DNA from: JBBSAT01 sp046351235
GTDB lineage: Bacteria > Myxococcota_A > Polyangia > Polyangiales > Sandaracinaceae
Reading direction: 5' to 3'
Length of the DNA stretch: 64,000 nt
Assembly: GCA_046351235.1 (NCBI GenBank)
Contig: JAXLYV010000009.1
Span: 186,001-250,000 of the forward strand
Part shown: piece by piece, positions 7,525-16,520 of the stretch
Layout of the letters: every line of letters starts with the position of its first letter
How positions within the stretch are numbered: position 1 is the stretch's first letter
Notes under the pieces: generated by a model
What the model was told of the DNA's origin: nothing
What the model saw: the letters and a program-made list of their open reading frames with translations, nothing else
Databases searched by the model: none
Program-made: the position numbers and the translations under genes

Positions 7525-9025
7525 CGATGCCTGCCGTCAAGGAGGGGTCGGCGCACGTGCCGAAGCTCGCGAGGTCGGCGCCGAACGCGTTCGCGATGCC
7601 GACGAGGATCGGATTGTGCGAGGTCCGATCGCCGCTCGGCGCTTCGCCCACGCGCGCCGTGCGACCCGGCGCCACGACGCGGCGGCCCATCGCGATCGCG
7701 CCCTGGGCGCCGCCGGCGAGCAGCAGCGGGACGTTCGTGGTCGAGTGCCCGGCGCCGTCGCCGCCCTCGTTGCCCACCAGGATCAGCGTGCTGTCGAGGG
7801 CATCGGCCTCGCGCAGGCGCTGCATGAGCCGCGCGACCTTGCCGTTGTAGTAACGCTGCATGCTGGCGACCGAGCGCTGCACCTCGAGACGCGGATCGCC
7901 CGAGAGGTGCGCGATCGAGTCGTGGAAGTTCGCCGGGATCTGGAGATCGGTCCCCGTCGCGGCGAGCTCTTCGCCGGCCCCGCCGTCGAGGCGCGGCATC
8001 ATCACGGGGTCGGTGCCTTCGCCCGACGAGCCGGAGATCACGATCGTCGCGAAGCGCGTGAGGTCGCAGATGAGCATCTGGGCCAAGAGCTCGATCTGGA
8101 AGTCGCAGATGCGGTCGAAGTAGGGCGAGCCGCCGTTCCACTGGTTCGAGACGATGTAGTCGTCGGCCGGGTCGGGATTGCCCTGCTCGGCGTGACGCGT
8201 CGGGATCGAGCAGCCCATCGAGGTCGTCGACGAGAGACGGCGCTCCATGTCGCGCACGACCGTGAGGTGCTGGTCGAGCTTCGCGCGCTCGGCGGCGCCG
8301 AGGCGGCCGTTCAGGCGGCCGAGGTCGCCGGCGACGAAGTCGAGGACGCTGCCACCGATGAGGCGCCGGCGTCGCGCCGCTGCGTCGTCGGGCGCGACGA
8401 GCGAGGCGAAGTACGTGTCCCAGATCTCCTCCGGGCTCGACCGGCGGGCGAGCAGCGCGCCGCCCGGGCCACACGAGACGCAGCTCGACGAGGAGAGATC
8501 GCCGAAGTCGTTCTCGACCGCCATCTGGACGGAGCGGAAGCGCGTCTCGCCGCCGTATCGCGCGGCCAGGTACTGGTCGAGCGACTCGTTCTGCATCGAG
8601 AAGTTCGTGTCGGCGCCGCCGCTCGCCGAGCTCCCGGTCAGGAACACGGCGAGCGCGCCGTGCATGTTGACGTGCAGCGGGCTCCCATCGGGGCCGATCT
8701 CGCCGACGCCGTAGTCGAACCCCTCGAAGATCACGAGGTCGTTCTTGAAGCTCGAGCCGTAGCTCGCCGCGTCGTCGAAGGGGCGGAGCCCGCAGTCCGC
8801 GTAGCCGATGTCGTAGGTGGTGTCGGTCTCACCGGCGCGGCGCGCGTAGAACTGCTGCGAGCAGGCGTGGAAGGTGCCGACGCCGACGAACTTCTGCGGG
8901 AGCATGCCCGTCTGGGCGCGCACCACGTGGTTCTCGAGCATCGAGTAGAAGGGCAGCGCGGCAGCGGCGGCGCCGACGGCCTTGAGGAACGAGCGGCGCG
9001 TTCGAAGGGTCTTCTCGTGGCTCAT
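7511..9025 (-). CDS. DUF1552 domain protein, Tat-exported
   Basis: A 504-residue protein beginning MSHEKTLRTRRSFLK, a textbook twin-arginine signal (RR at 10-11) followed by an Ala-rich hydrophobic stretch. The body matches DUF1552 (PF07586): FVGVGTFHACSQQFY, a long middle region with a Cys-containing SSSCVSCGPGG, and a C-terminal LILVGNEGGDGAGHSTTNVPLLLAGGA segment as in sulfatase/DUF1501-like folds. Export by Tat implies folding in the cytoplasm, perhaps with a cofactor. The ATG at 9025 overlaps the DUF1592 stop as ATGA, so the two are translationally coupled; this pairing is common in Myxococcota and Planctomycetes. Biochemical function unknown. Confidence 0.93.
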   Translation of the reverse strand: MSHEKTLRTRRSFLKAVGAAAAALPFYSMLENHVVRAQTGMLPQKFVGVGTFHACSQQFYARRAGETDTTYDIGYADCGLRPFDDAASYGSSFKNDLVIFEGFDYGVGEIGPDGSPLHVNMHGALAVFLTGSSASGGADTNFSMQNESLDQYLAARYGGETRFRSVQMAVENDFGDLSSSSCVSCGPGGALLARRSSPEEIWDTYFASLVAPDDAAARRRRLIGGSVLDFVAGDLGRLNGRLGAAERAKLDQHLTVVRDMERRLSSTTSMGCSIPTRHAEQGNPDPADDYIVSNQWNGGSPYFDRICDFQIELLAQMLICDLTRFATIVISGSSGEGTDPVMMPRLDGGAGEELAATGTDLQIPANFHDSIAHLSGDPRLEVQRSVASMQRYYNGKVARLMQRLREADALDSTLILVGNEGGDGAGHSTTNVPLLLAGGAQGAIAMGRRVVAPGRTARVGEAPSGDRTSHNPILVGIANAFGADLASFGTCADPSLTAGIDGLL

Positions 9026-10638
9026 GGGGTCTCCGTGCGCTGGACGAATTCGTCGCTCGTGACGAGCGCGACGAGGATCTCGACGAGGGACGTGCGCCGG
9101 TCGGCGGGGAGCGCGCTCCACCGACGCAGGAACGCCTCCTCCGGGCCGCTGTCGAGCGAGCCCGAGGCGAAGCGGTAGACGTTGCGCGCGAGGCAGGTGT
9201 GGGCGCGCTCGCTCTGGCTGATGCGCGTCACGAGCTCGTCCACCGTCGCGAAGGGGCCGTCGACGTCGGTGCCGACGAGCGTTCCGGTGGCATCCACCGG
9301 GACGCCGTTCTCTTCGCTCCGGTAGGCACCGATCTGATCGAAGTGCTCGAAGCCGAAGCCCATCGGATCGATGCGCGAGTGACAGGCCGCGCACGTGGCG
9401 TCTCGCGAGTGCTGCTCGAAGCGACCGCGCGTCGTGGTCGCGTCGGGCGGGTCCATCATCGCGCGGCGCGCGGTCTCGCCGGTCGGGAGCGGGATGGGCG
9501 TGCAGAAAATGCGGCTGAGGAGCGTGACGCCGCGCTTGACCGGCGAGCTCGAGTCGGAGCGCGCGTGCGCGGCGAGGAACGCGGCCTGCGTGAGGATGCC
9601 GCGCCGACCGCTGCCGCTCAGGTCCCGGCGCGCCCACGACGAATCGCCGCCACCGAGGCCGTAGAAGGCGGCGAGCCTACCGTCGGCGAACGTGAAGTCG
9701 GCCGTCAGGAGCGACTCGAAGCGGCCGTCGCCGTCGAAGATCACGGCCTCGACGAAGCGCTGCGTCTCCTCTTCCATCGCGGGGCGCAGGGCCACGAAGT
9801 CACCGCTCTCGGCCGTGCGCGCGACGTTGTCGAGGTTGTCCATCCCCAGCCACTCGCGCACGAAGCGCGTCACCTGTCGGCGCGCCCGCGGATCCTCGGC
9901 GAGGATCCGTCGCGCCTGCGCCTCGCGCTGGCTCGCCGTGCGCAGGCCGTCGCTCGCGGCCGCGTCGAGCAGCGCGCGATCGGGCGGCGCGGCCGTGAGG
10001 AGGAACGACATCGCCGACGCCGTCTCGTACGCATCGAGCGAGCGCATTCCGCTGCCGACCCCGATCTGCGGGACGTAGAGGAACGACGCGGACTGCAGGA
10101 TCGCCTGGAGCACGGCGTTCGCGCCGTCGTCGAACGTCGCGCCGTCGGCCGCGACGTGGAAGACCGCGAGGAGCGCGTTCGTCTCCTCGGTCGTCACGGG
10201 GCGGCGGAACGCGCGGGTCGCGATCGTGCTCACGAACGTCGCCGGGCACGCGGGGTCGGTGTCGCTGCACGGGACGACGTCTCCGCGATGGCTCGTGACC
10301 GCTTCGGTGGCGAGCGACTCCGCGGCGATGCGGAACTGATCGCCGAGCACGGCATCGACGCGGAGATCGCCGCTCGTCGTGTAGCCGCCGATCCGCGCGT
10401 CGCCCGCGAAGCCCGCGGACGGGTGGCCGGTCGTGCCGAGGAGGTCGTTGACGGCGTTGTCGTACTCGAGCTGGCCCAGACGGCGGACGGACGAGGGCCG
10501 AATCGGTGCCGTGGCCGTGCTGGTGGGCGGCGGCCCGCCGACGCCGGTCCCGCGCGGCCCGGCAGTGCCACCATCGACGTCGCCGACACAGGCGCTCGCC
10601 CCGAGAACGATGCAGAGACCGAGAGCTCGTCGCAGCAT
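9022..10638 (-). CDS. DUF1592/DUF1588/DUF1585 domain lipoprotein with haem-binding motif
   Basis: A 538-residue protein; the ATG at 10638 gives a signal peptide ending LGASAC (lipoprotein). Domain order follows the known family: DUF1587 (RRLGQLEYDNAVNDLLG, about 52-70), DUF1592 (about 135-265), DUF1588 (RGILTQAAFLAAHARSD with SPVKRGV, about 346-380) and DUF1585 (about 445-530). A CAACH sequence at 416-420 is a c-type haem attachment motif, so the protein is probably a periplasmic cytochrome-like component. First gene of a three-gene operon with DUF1552 and a jelly-roll lipoprotein. Role unknown; an oxidative function on an extracellular polymer has been suspected for such pairs but is inference. 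Confidence 0.93.
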   Translation of the reverse strand: MLRRALGLCIVLGASACVGDVDGGTAGPRGTGVGGPPPTSTATAPIRPSSVRRLGQLEYDNAVNDLLGTTGHPSAGFAGDARIGGYTTSGDLRVDAVLGDQFRIAAESLATEAVTSHRGDVVPCSDTDPACPATFVSTIATRAFRRPVTTEETNALLAVFHVAADGATFDDGANAVLQAILQSASFLYVPQIGVGSGMRSLDAYETASAMSFLLTAAPPDRALLDAAASDGLRTASQREAQARRILAEDPRARRQVTRFVREWLGMDNLDNVARTAESGDFVALRPAMEEETQRFVEAVIFDGDGRFESLLTADFTFADGRLAAFYGLGGGDSSWARRDLSGSGRRGILTQAAFLAAHARSDSSSPVKRGVTLLSRIFCTPIPLPTGETARRAMMDPPDATTTRGRFEQHSRDATCAACHSRIDPMGFGFEHFDQIGAYRSEENGVPVDATGTLVGTDVDGPFATVDELVTRISQSERAHTCLARNVYRFASGSLDSGPEEAFLRRWSALPADRRTSLVEILVALVTSDEFVQRTETP

Positions 10639-10716
10639 GGCTCCGGCTTCAGCACCCGACGTGCCATGGCGATCTCCGCGCCGGATCACGCGATCCGCGC
10701 GGACCTCGAAGCACCC

Positions 10717-10731
10717 CCAGCGGACCGCTGG
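10717..10731. promoter_or_regulatory. Perfect palindrome in divergent control region
   Basis: CCAGCGG-A-CCGCTGG is a perfect 7+1+7 inverted repeat midway between the divergent genes starting at 10638 (DUF1592) and 10832 (FHA/sigma-54 activator). A candidate operator for either gene; the rest of this 193-bp gap shows no clear sigma-54 (-24/-12) element. Confidence 0.4.
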
Positions 10732-10816
10732 CGGTGTGGAGGCAGCCATGGCGGGGTAAACGCAGCCAGCCCGCCGCGACCGCGTCTCGAGGCTCCCGAC
10801 GCCGCGCTGCGACGGC

Positions 10817-10822
10817 TATGCT
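10817..10822 (+). promoter_or_regulatory. -10-like hexamer TATGCT
   Basis: TATGCT lies 9 nt before the ATG at 10832. With a typical 6-7 nt to the transcription start this leaves a leader of only 2-3 nt, and no Shine-Dalgarno sequence is visible. Confidence 0.4.
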
Positions 10823-10831
10823 GGCGGCCAG

Positions 10832-12154
10832 ATGTTCGACGAGAGGACGGCGCCCGTCGGGGTGCGCCCGGGCTTTCCGATCCGGGAGGTCTGGCTGCGC
10901 GTCAGCGGGCCGGGGATGGAGCCGCTCGAGGCGCGCGGCGAGATCGTCACCGTGGGCACGGCCTCCGACAACGCCCTCGTGCTGAAGGACGACCACGTCA
11001 GCCGCTATCACCTCGAGGTGCGCTGCGATGGCGACCGCGTCGTCGTGCGCGACCTCGGCTCGACGAATGGCACGAGCGTGGGGCCCGTCGAGCTGCGGGA
11101 CGCGAGCGTGCGCGTGCTCCCCGGCACCACGCTCCGGATCGGCACGACGACGTTGCAGGTGGAGCACGGCGAGGTGGCCCAGGTCGACGCGCCGGTCGCC
11201 GTCGCGGGCGTCGGGGTGCTCGCGCGATCGGCCGCGATGCGGCGCGTGCTCGGCTCGGCGCGCACCGTCGCCACGCGCGACGTCTCGGTGCTGATCCAGG
11301 GCGAGTCCGGCACCGGCAAGGAGCTGCTCGCGCGCGCGATGCACGACCTCGGCCCGCGCGCTCACGGCCCCTTCGTCACGGTCGATTGCGGCGCCATCCC
11401 CGCGCACCTCGTCGCGAGCGAGCTCTTCGGCCACGAGCGAGGCGCGTTCACGGGGGCCGACCGCAAGCACGAGGGCGCCTTCGAGCGCGCGAGCCGCGGG
11501 ACGCTCTTCCTCGACGAGATCGGCGAGCTCCCGCGGGAGGTGCAGCCCACGCTGCTCGGCGCGCTCGAGCGGCACCGCTTCCGCCGCGTCGGTGGCACGG
11601 CGGACGTGAGCGTCGATCTGCGCGTCGTCGCGGCGACGCACCGCGACCTGCGCAGCGCCGTCAACGACGGCTCGTTCCGCCTCGACCTCTATCATCGCCT
11701 GGCGGTCGTGACGCTCTCGCTCCCGCCGCTCCGCGAGCGCACCGAGGATCTCCCCGTGCTCATCGAGCACTTCCTGCGCGAGGAGGGCTACGACGGCCCG
11801 GTCTCGGCGCTCTTCGATCAGGCCGCGATCGAGCGCCTCGCGCGCCGGCGTTGGGAGGGCAACGTCCGCGAGCTGCGCAACCACGTCGTGGCGACGCTCA
11901 CGTTCGGCGAAGAGCCGGCGCTCCCGCCCTCGGGGAGCGCGTCGAGCGGCGAAGAGGTCGAGGCGCAGGCGCTCGGCTTGCCGTACCGCGAGGCGCGGCG
12001 CGTCGTCACCGAGCGCTTCGAGCGTCGCTATCTCGAGGCGCTGCTCACGCAGGTGAACGGTAACGTACGCGCGGCGGCGCGCGCGGCGCGCATGGATCGC
12101 AACTACCTCACGGCGCTGCTCGAGCGGCACGGCCTGCGGGGGACCGGGCGGTGA
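10832..12154 (+). CDS. Sigma-54-dependent activator with N-terminal FHA domain
   Basis: A 440-residue transcriptional activator. An FHA domain occupies about 22-112 (VSRYHLEVR, DLGSTNGTSV), which reads phosphothreonine marks. The AAA+ domain follows: Walker A GESGTGKE (157-164), the sigma-54-contacting GAFTGA loop (204-209), Walker B GTLFLDEIGELP (223-234) and a second arginine-rich region FRLDLYHRL. A Fis-type helix-turn-helix closes the protein (NVRAAARAARMDRNYLTALLERHG). It heads an operon with a Ser/Thr kinase, a natural source of the phosphothreonine signal, as in other myxobacterial FHA-activator/kinase pairs. Its stop overlaps the next GTG. Confidence 0.96.
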   Translation: MFDERTAPVGVRPGFPIREVWLRVSGPGMEPLEARGEIVTVGTASDNALVLKDDHVSRYHLEVRCDGDRVVVRDLGSTNGTSVGPVELRDASVRVLPGTTLRIGTTTLQVEHGEVAQVDAPVAVAGVGVLARSAAMRRVLGSARTVATRDVSVLIQGESGTGKELLARAMHDLGPRAHGPFVTVDCGAIPAHLVASELFGHERGAFTGADRKHEGAFERASRGTLFLDEIGELPREVQPTLLGALERHRFRRVGGTADVSVDLRVVAATHRDLRSAVNDGSFRLDLYHRLAVVTLSLPPLRERTEDLPVLIEHFLREEGYDGPVSALFDQAAIERLARRRWEGNVRELRNHVVATLTFGEEPALPPSGSASSGEEVEAQALGLPYREARRVVTERFERRYLEALLTQVNGNVRAAARAARMDRNYLTALLERHGLRGTGR

Positions 12155-13740
12155 GCCCGTCGCCGAGCTCGCGGCGCACGCGCGCGCTCGTGCTCGGGGT
12201 CGCGCACGCGGTCCTGCTCGCGTCGTGCACGCTCGAGTTCGATGCGCGCCTGCTCGATCGTCTCGGCCCGCGCTGTCCGGCGACTCCGACGGCGCCGCTC
12301 GGGCTCGAGCGCGTGGCCCTGGGCACGGTTCCGTCGAGCGTCGGTGCGGCGCTCGAGGATCTCGACGGGGACTCGGATCTCGATCTGTTCGCGAGCGATG
12401 GACCGATCGTGCCCGCCACGACGCGCTCGTTCGAGACGCGCGTCACCGACTGCGGCCCGCCCGAGCTCGTCGACGTCACGAGCGCTTGGCTCGGCGACCG
12501 CACGGCCGGCAGCGCCGAAGGGACCGCGGCCTTCGTACTGGTGCCGCTCGCGGACGAGCACTTCGATCTCCTCGCCCCGAGCGACAACGGGGGGCGGGCG
12601 CTGCGCGGCCAGGCGGGGACGCCGCTCTGGACGACGACGGAGACGTTCTTCGTCCCCGGCGGCGACGGCGAGCTGCGCGGGGGCGGGGTCGCGGTCGGTG
12701 ATCTCGACGGAGACGGCCGGCTCGACGTCGTGCTCGCGGGCACGAGCGCGCCCGACCAAGTGGGCCGCTTGCTCGTGACGAACGGGGGCACCCGACTGAC
12801 CGAGCTGCCGGCGGCCGACGTGCTCACCGGGACCGAGCGCGTCTGGATCGTCGACATCGACGACGACGGCGTCTCGGAGGTGCTGGCCGCTCCCCCCGAC
12901 GGCCCCGCGCGCCTCCTGCGTCTGGAGGGGCAGAGCCTCGTGGACGACGAGGGGCTCACGAACCCCGAGCTGCTGAGCCTCGTCGCCGTGCTCGCGCTCG
13001 GGGACCTCGACGACGACGGCGACCTGGACGTGTTCACTCTCCGCGACGGCGTGACGACGCCGCTCCACGCGACCGTGCTCGAGAACGTCGACGGCACGCT
13101 CGTCGCGCACACCGGCGCGGACCTCGGCGGGGTCGGCGACGACGGCGCGTGGAACTTCGGCAACGCCGGCGCGACGATCGCGATCGCCGATCTCGATCTC
13201 GACGGCCGGCTCGACGTGCTGTTGAACGAGAGCCGCGTGCAGTTCCTCCGCAATGCGACGACGACCAGCGGCGGCAGCGCTGCGTTCGCCTTCGAGCACC
13301 TCGACACGCGCGACCTCGGCGCGGCCGACGATCTCGGCGGCACGTGGCGCATCGCGGTCGGCGATCTCGAGGGCGACGGCGACGTGGACGTGGCGCCCTC
13401 GTCGCTGACGCAGGCCTTCCTGCTCCGCAACACCGTCGGCGGCGTGCCCTGGCTCCGCGTGCGCCTGCGGGGGCCCGAGGGGAACCCGCGAGGCGTCGGT
13501 GCGCGCGTCTGCGCGTTCGTGCCCGGCATGCTCCCCGCGAGCGGCTGCCGTGGAGAGGGGCTCGTCGGCATGCGCGTCATCCAGTCGAGCAGCATGCAGC
13601 TCGAGGCGCTGGAGGCGTCGATGGCGACGCCCGGCCTCTCGCGCGTCGACCTGCGCGTGGTGTGGCCGAGCGGCCTCGGGACGACGGACCTGCGCGATGC
13701 GCGGACCTCGCGTGGCCTCGTGGTGGAGGCGCCGCGATGA
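12151..13740 (+). CDS. FG-GAP/VCBS lipoprotein with C-terminal ASPIC/UnbV domain
   Basis: A 529-residue protein starting at GTG within a GTGA overlap with the regulator. The N-terminus has a hydrophobic stretch ending AVLLASC, a lipobox. The body holds repeated Asp-rich FG-GAP/VCBS loops (DLDGDSDLDLF, DLDGDGRLDVVLAG, DLDDDGDLDVFTL, DLEGDGDVDVAPS), forming a calcium-binding propeller. The last 100 residues (WLRVRLRGPEGNPRGVGARV through VDLRVVWPSG) match the ASPIC/UnbV module. Likely a cell-surface protein. Being sandwiched between a regulator and a kinase suggests a sensory or effector partner, but that is inference. Confidence 0.9.
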   Translation: MSPSPSSRRTRALVLGVAHAVLLASCTLEFDARLLDRLGPRCPATPTAPLGLERVALGTVPSSVGAALEDLDGDSDLDLFASDGPIVPATTRSFETRVTDCGPPELVDVTSAWLGDRTAGSAEGTAAFVLVPLADEHFDLLAPSDNGGRALRGQAGTPLWTTTETFFVPGGDGELRGGGVAVGDLDGDGRLDVVLAGTSAPDQVGRLLVTNGGTRLTELPAADVLTGTERVWIVDIDDDGVSEVLAAPPDGPARLLRLEGQSLVDDEGLTNPELLSLVAVLALGDLDDDGDLDVFTLRDGVTTPLHATVLENVDGTLVAHTGADLGGVGDDGAWNFGNAGATIAIADLDLDGRLDVLLNESRVQFLRNATTTSGGSAAFAFEHLDTRDLGAADDLGGTWRIAVGDLEGDGDVDVAPSSLTQAFLLRNTVGGVPWLRVRLRGPEGNPRGVGARVCAFVPGMLPASGCRGEGLVGMRVIQSSSMQLEALEASMATPGLSRVDLRVVWPSGLGTTDLRDARTSRGLVVEAPR

Positions 13741-15389
13741 GCCGCGCGATCCTCGCTCGACGCCGGCTCCCCGAGAGCGGCGAGCGAGTCGGCGACTACG
13801 AGGTCGTCGCGCCCGTCGCCCAAGGAGGCATGGCCGAGGTGCTGCTCGTGCGGCGCCGCGGTCTCGGCGGGTTCGAGCGGCGGCTCGCGATGAAGGTCAT
13901 GCACCCGCATCTCGCGGGCGAGACGAGCTTCGTGAACATGTTCCTCGACGAGGCGCGCATCGCCTCGTGCGTCGACCATCCGAACGTCGTGAAAGTGCTC
14001 GACGTGGGCCAGCACGACGGGCTGCCCTGGCTCGTCATGGAGTGGCTCGACGGGAAGTCGCTCGCGGGCGTCGTCACGCACGCGCCGCCGCCGTCGATCG
14101 CGCTGCGCGTGCACGTGCTCGCCGAGGTCGCGACGGGCTTGCACGCCGCGCACGAGGCGCGCGGGACCGATGGCGCGCCGCTCGGGGTGGTCCATCGCGA
14201 CGTCAGCCCGCAGAACGTGCACATCGGCTACGACGGAGTCGTGAAGCTGGTGGACTTCGGCATCGCGGCCGCGCGCGGGCGACTGACGCGCACCGAGACG
14301 GGCGAGGTCAAAGGGAAGGTGGGCTATCTGGCGCCCGAGCAGCTCGTTCATCCGAGCGACGGCGTCGACCGGCGCGTCGACGTCTGGGCGTTCGGTGTGA
14401 TGGCCTGGGAGGTCCTGGCGATCCGCCGCCTGTTCCCGGGCTCGGACGCGGGGGCCAAGCTCTATCAGATCGTCCACGGCTCGATCCCCGAGCTCGACGA
14501 GGTGGCGGCCGAGGTGCCGAGCGAGGTCACGGCGATCGTGATGCAGTGCCTCGAGCGCGATCCGAAGCGCCGCCCGGAGACGATGAGCGAGGTCGCGCGC
14601 GCTCTGCGTCGTGCGATGAGCGATCCGCACGCGCGCGAGGCGCTGGCCGCGCACATGACCGAGTGCTTCGCCGAAGAGCGCGAGGCGCTGGAAGCGCAGC
14701 TCGCCACGCTGCGCAGCCGTACGCGCGACGAAGTGCAGACCGGCGAGCGTGCCGTGACGGCGGCGCCGGAGCCTGCTCCGGCCGCGAGAGGCGACGAGCG
14801 CGCGGAGCCAGCGCCACGCCCGGCGGTCTCGAGCGAGAGCGAGACGATCGCCGCGCGCGCGCCCAAGGCCCCGCTCGCGCCGACGCCGCGGGCCACGTCA
14901 CCTTCGCGGCGCGCGTGGCTGCTCGCGCTGGTGCCGGTGCTCGGCGCGCTCGGGCTCTACCTCGCGCGCGCCGAGCCGGCCGCGCCTGCGCCGAGCGTCG
15001 GCGGTTCCGTGATCGCCGTCCCCACGCCGCCGCCCGAGGTCGTTCCGCCGCCGTCGGCCGTTCCGCCGCCGTCTTCCGCGGACGCGCCGCCGCCCGCGTC
15101 GCCGATCGCTTCGAGCGAGACCGTCGCGGTCGCGCCCGCGCCGCGCACGATCGAGCTCGAGGTCGCGCGCGGCGTCGCAGTACGCATCGCCGGCGTCGAG
15201 CAGACCGAGCGCCCCCTGCGCGTCGTCCTCTCGGACGAGGGCGACGCCGAGCTCGAGCTCCGGGCGCGCGACGGGCGCCGCGCCCGGCGGACGGTGCACG
15301 CGAGCGACGACGGAGCCACGCTCGATCTACCGCGGCGTCCGCGACGCGGGGCGCCGGAGACGAGCTCACTCTGGGGGTCGCCGTACTGA
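13737..15389 (+). CDS. Membrane-anchored Ser/Thr protein kinase
   Basis: A 550-residue Hanks-type kinase; ATG at 13737 sits in an ATGA overlap. Kinase signatures: GGMAEV loop (30-35), catalytic Lys53 in AMKVMHPH, HRDVSPQN at 153-160 (the variant loop typical of myxobacteria), DFG 173-175, LAPEQ 198-202. After the kinase comes a short alpha-helical tail (300-330), a Pro/Ala linker, a single transmembrane helix (about 393-410), then a Pro-rich extracytoplasmic region ending in a small beta-rich domain. Probably senses an envelope signal and phosphorylates cytoplasmic targets; the FHA activator two genes upstream is an obvious candidate. Confidence 0.96.
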   Translation: MSRAILARRRLPESGERVGDYEVVAPVAQGGMAEVLLVRRRGLGGFERRLAMKVMHPHLAGETSFVNMFLDEARIASCVDHPNVVKVLDVGQHDGLPWLVMEWLDGKSLAGVVTHAPPPSIALRVHVLAEVATGLHAAHEARGTDGAPLGVVHRDVSPQNVHIGYDGVVKLVDFGIAAARGRLTRTETGEVKGKVGYLAPEQLVHPSDGVDRRVDVWAFGVMAWEVLAIRRLFPGSDAGAKLYQIVHGSIPELDEVAAEVPSEVTAIVMQCLERDPKRRPETMSEVARALRRAMSDPHAREALAAHMTECFAEEREALEAQLATLRSRTRDEVQTGERAVTAAPEPAPAARGDERAEPAPRPAVSSESETIAARAPKAPLAPTPRATSPSRRAWLLALVPVLGALGLYLARAEPAAPAPSVGGSVIAVPTPPPEVVPPPSAVPPPSSADAPPPASPIASSETVAVAPAPRTIELEVARGVAVRIAGVEQTERPLRVVLSDEGDAELELRARDGRRARRTVHASDDGATLDLPRRPRRGAPETSSLWGSPY

Positions 15390-16303
15390 TGCGCAGCCTC
15401 GCCACCTTCGTGCTCTCGCTCGCGCTCTGTCTCGGCGCCTCGCGCGCCGACGCGCAGGACGACGAGGCGCGTGCGGCCGAGCTCTTTCGCGACGCGCAGC
15501 AGGCGTTCTCGCACGACGACTACCTCGAGGCGCTGCGCCTGTTCCGATCCGCGTACGACGCCGCGCCGCATCCGACGGTGCGCTTCCACATCGCGATGTC
15601 GCTCGAGCGCCTCGGCCGCCTCCGCGAGGCGTGGAGCGAGCTCGTCGAGGTGGCGGCGACCGCGGGCCTGACGCCCGCGCAACGTCGAGACGCGACGACC
15701 CAGGTGGAGCGCGTTCGGGCGATGCTCGTCACGCTCCGGATCGACGGCGAGCCCGCGGGCGCGAGCGTGCGCATCGACGATGCGCCGATGTGCACGCTGC
15801 CCTGTGAGATCCCGGTCGATCCCGGCGACCACGACGTGACGATCGAGGACGCGACGGGCCGCGCGAGCGCGCACGTCTCCGGCCTGCGCGGCGCGAGCGT
15901 GGCCGTTCACCTCGTGATCGAGCCGCCGGCCGCCGTGTCGGCCGAGCCTCCCGCCGATGCGCCCGATGCGAGCTCTCCGCCTCCGACGCCGCCCACGCCC
16001 GCCGCGCCGCATCGTCCGGCCGCCGGGGTGGGGTGGCTGCTCGTGACCGGAAGTGTCGTGGCTGCGGCCGGCATCGGGGGCACGATCGGTTTCGGCATCC
16101 GGGCCAGCGATCTGCACGCGGCCTACCTCGACGACCCGACGGCGTCGCTGCGGGACGAGGGGATGCTCTCCCGCGATCTCACGAACGTCTCGATCGGGGT
16201 CGGCGCGCTCGGCCTCGTCCTCGTCGCGATCGATGTCTTCCTGGCCCTCGCCGGCGAGGGCACCGGAGAGCGCGCGAGCCTCGAGCCCGTCGCGCGGTTC
16301 TGA
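15389..16303 (+). CDS. TPR/PEGA-domain membrane protein
   Basis: A 304-residue protein whose ATG overlaps the kinase stop by one base (TGATG). Signal peptide (LALCLGASRADAQ), tetratricopeptide-like helices (AAELFRDAQQAFSHDDYLEALRLF, about 30-115), a PEGA-type beta domain (VTLRIDGEPAGASVRIDDAPMC through VDPGDHDVTIED, about 115-185), a Pro-rich linker, and two hydrophobic segments near the C-terminus (about 212-236 and 265-290). This architecture is common next to myxobacterial kinases and is thought to act in the periplasm; the exact role is unknown. Last gene of the four-gene operon. Confidence 0.88.
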   Translation: MRSLATFVLSLALCLGASRADAQDDEARAAELFRDAQQAFSHDDYLEALRLFRSAYDAAPHPTVRFHIAMSLERLGRLREAWSELVEVAATAGLTPAQRRDATTQVERVRAMLVTLRIDGEPAGASVRIDDAPMCTLPCEIPVDPGDHDVTIEDATGRASAHVSGLRGASVAVHLVIEPPAAVSAEPPADAPDASSPPPTPPTPAAPHRPAAGVGWLLVTGSVVAAAGIGGTIGFGIRASDLHAAYLDDPTASLRDEGMLSRDLTNVSIGVGALGLVLVAIDVFLALAGEGTGERASLEPVARF

Positions 16304-16443
16304 GAGCGGCGCTCGACCGCGTCGCGCTCGCCGTGGCTCTCGCCCCTCGCCACAGCCGGATGTGGGGCCCTCCCGCCGCGCATCACCACGTTGGCTTCGG
16401 CTCCCTCGACCGGCGCATCATCGCGGGGAGCCCCGAAGCGATT

Positions 16444-16476
16444 CGACCCTCCGCCAGCGAGGCCGGCGAAGGGTCG
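16444..16476. repeat. Near-palindromic stem in convergent gap
   Basis: CGACCCTCCGCC and GGCGAAGGGTCG form an 11-of-12-bp stem with a 9-nt loop. A second inexact stem precedes it (GGCTTCGGCTCCC around 16393 against GGGGAGCCCCGAAGC ending about 16440). Together they fill much of the 217-bp gap between convergent genes. Confidence 0.5.
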
Positions 16477-16487
16477 AGTCGGGAGAC

Positions 16488-16512
16488 GAGGCGCGAGAGG
16501 AGCTCGCGCCTC
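16488..16512. terminator. Bidirectional terminator hairpin
   Basis: GAGGCGCGAG-N5-CTCGCGCCTC is a perfect 10-bp stem immediately before the stop of the minus gene at 16521 and after the plus operon ending at 16303. No T tract. Confidence 0.5.
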
Positions 16513-16520
16513 CGGAGCGC

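Noticed and set aside
10639..10831. Sigma-54 promoter (-24/-12) for the FHA activator or DUF1592 operon
   Set aside because: No TGGC-N8-10-TTGC match with proper spacing was found on either strand; only a weak TGGC is present.
16304..16520. Small gene in the convergent gap
   Set aside because: The space is filled by inverted repeats and no open frame has a ribosome site or plausible composition.
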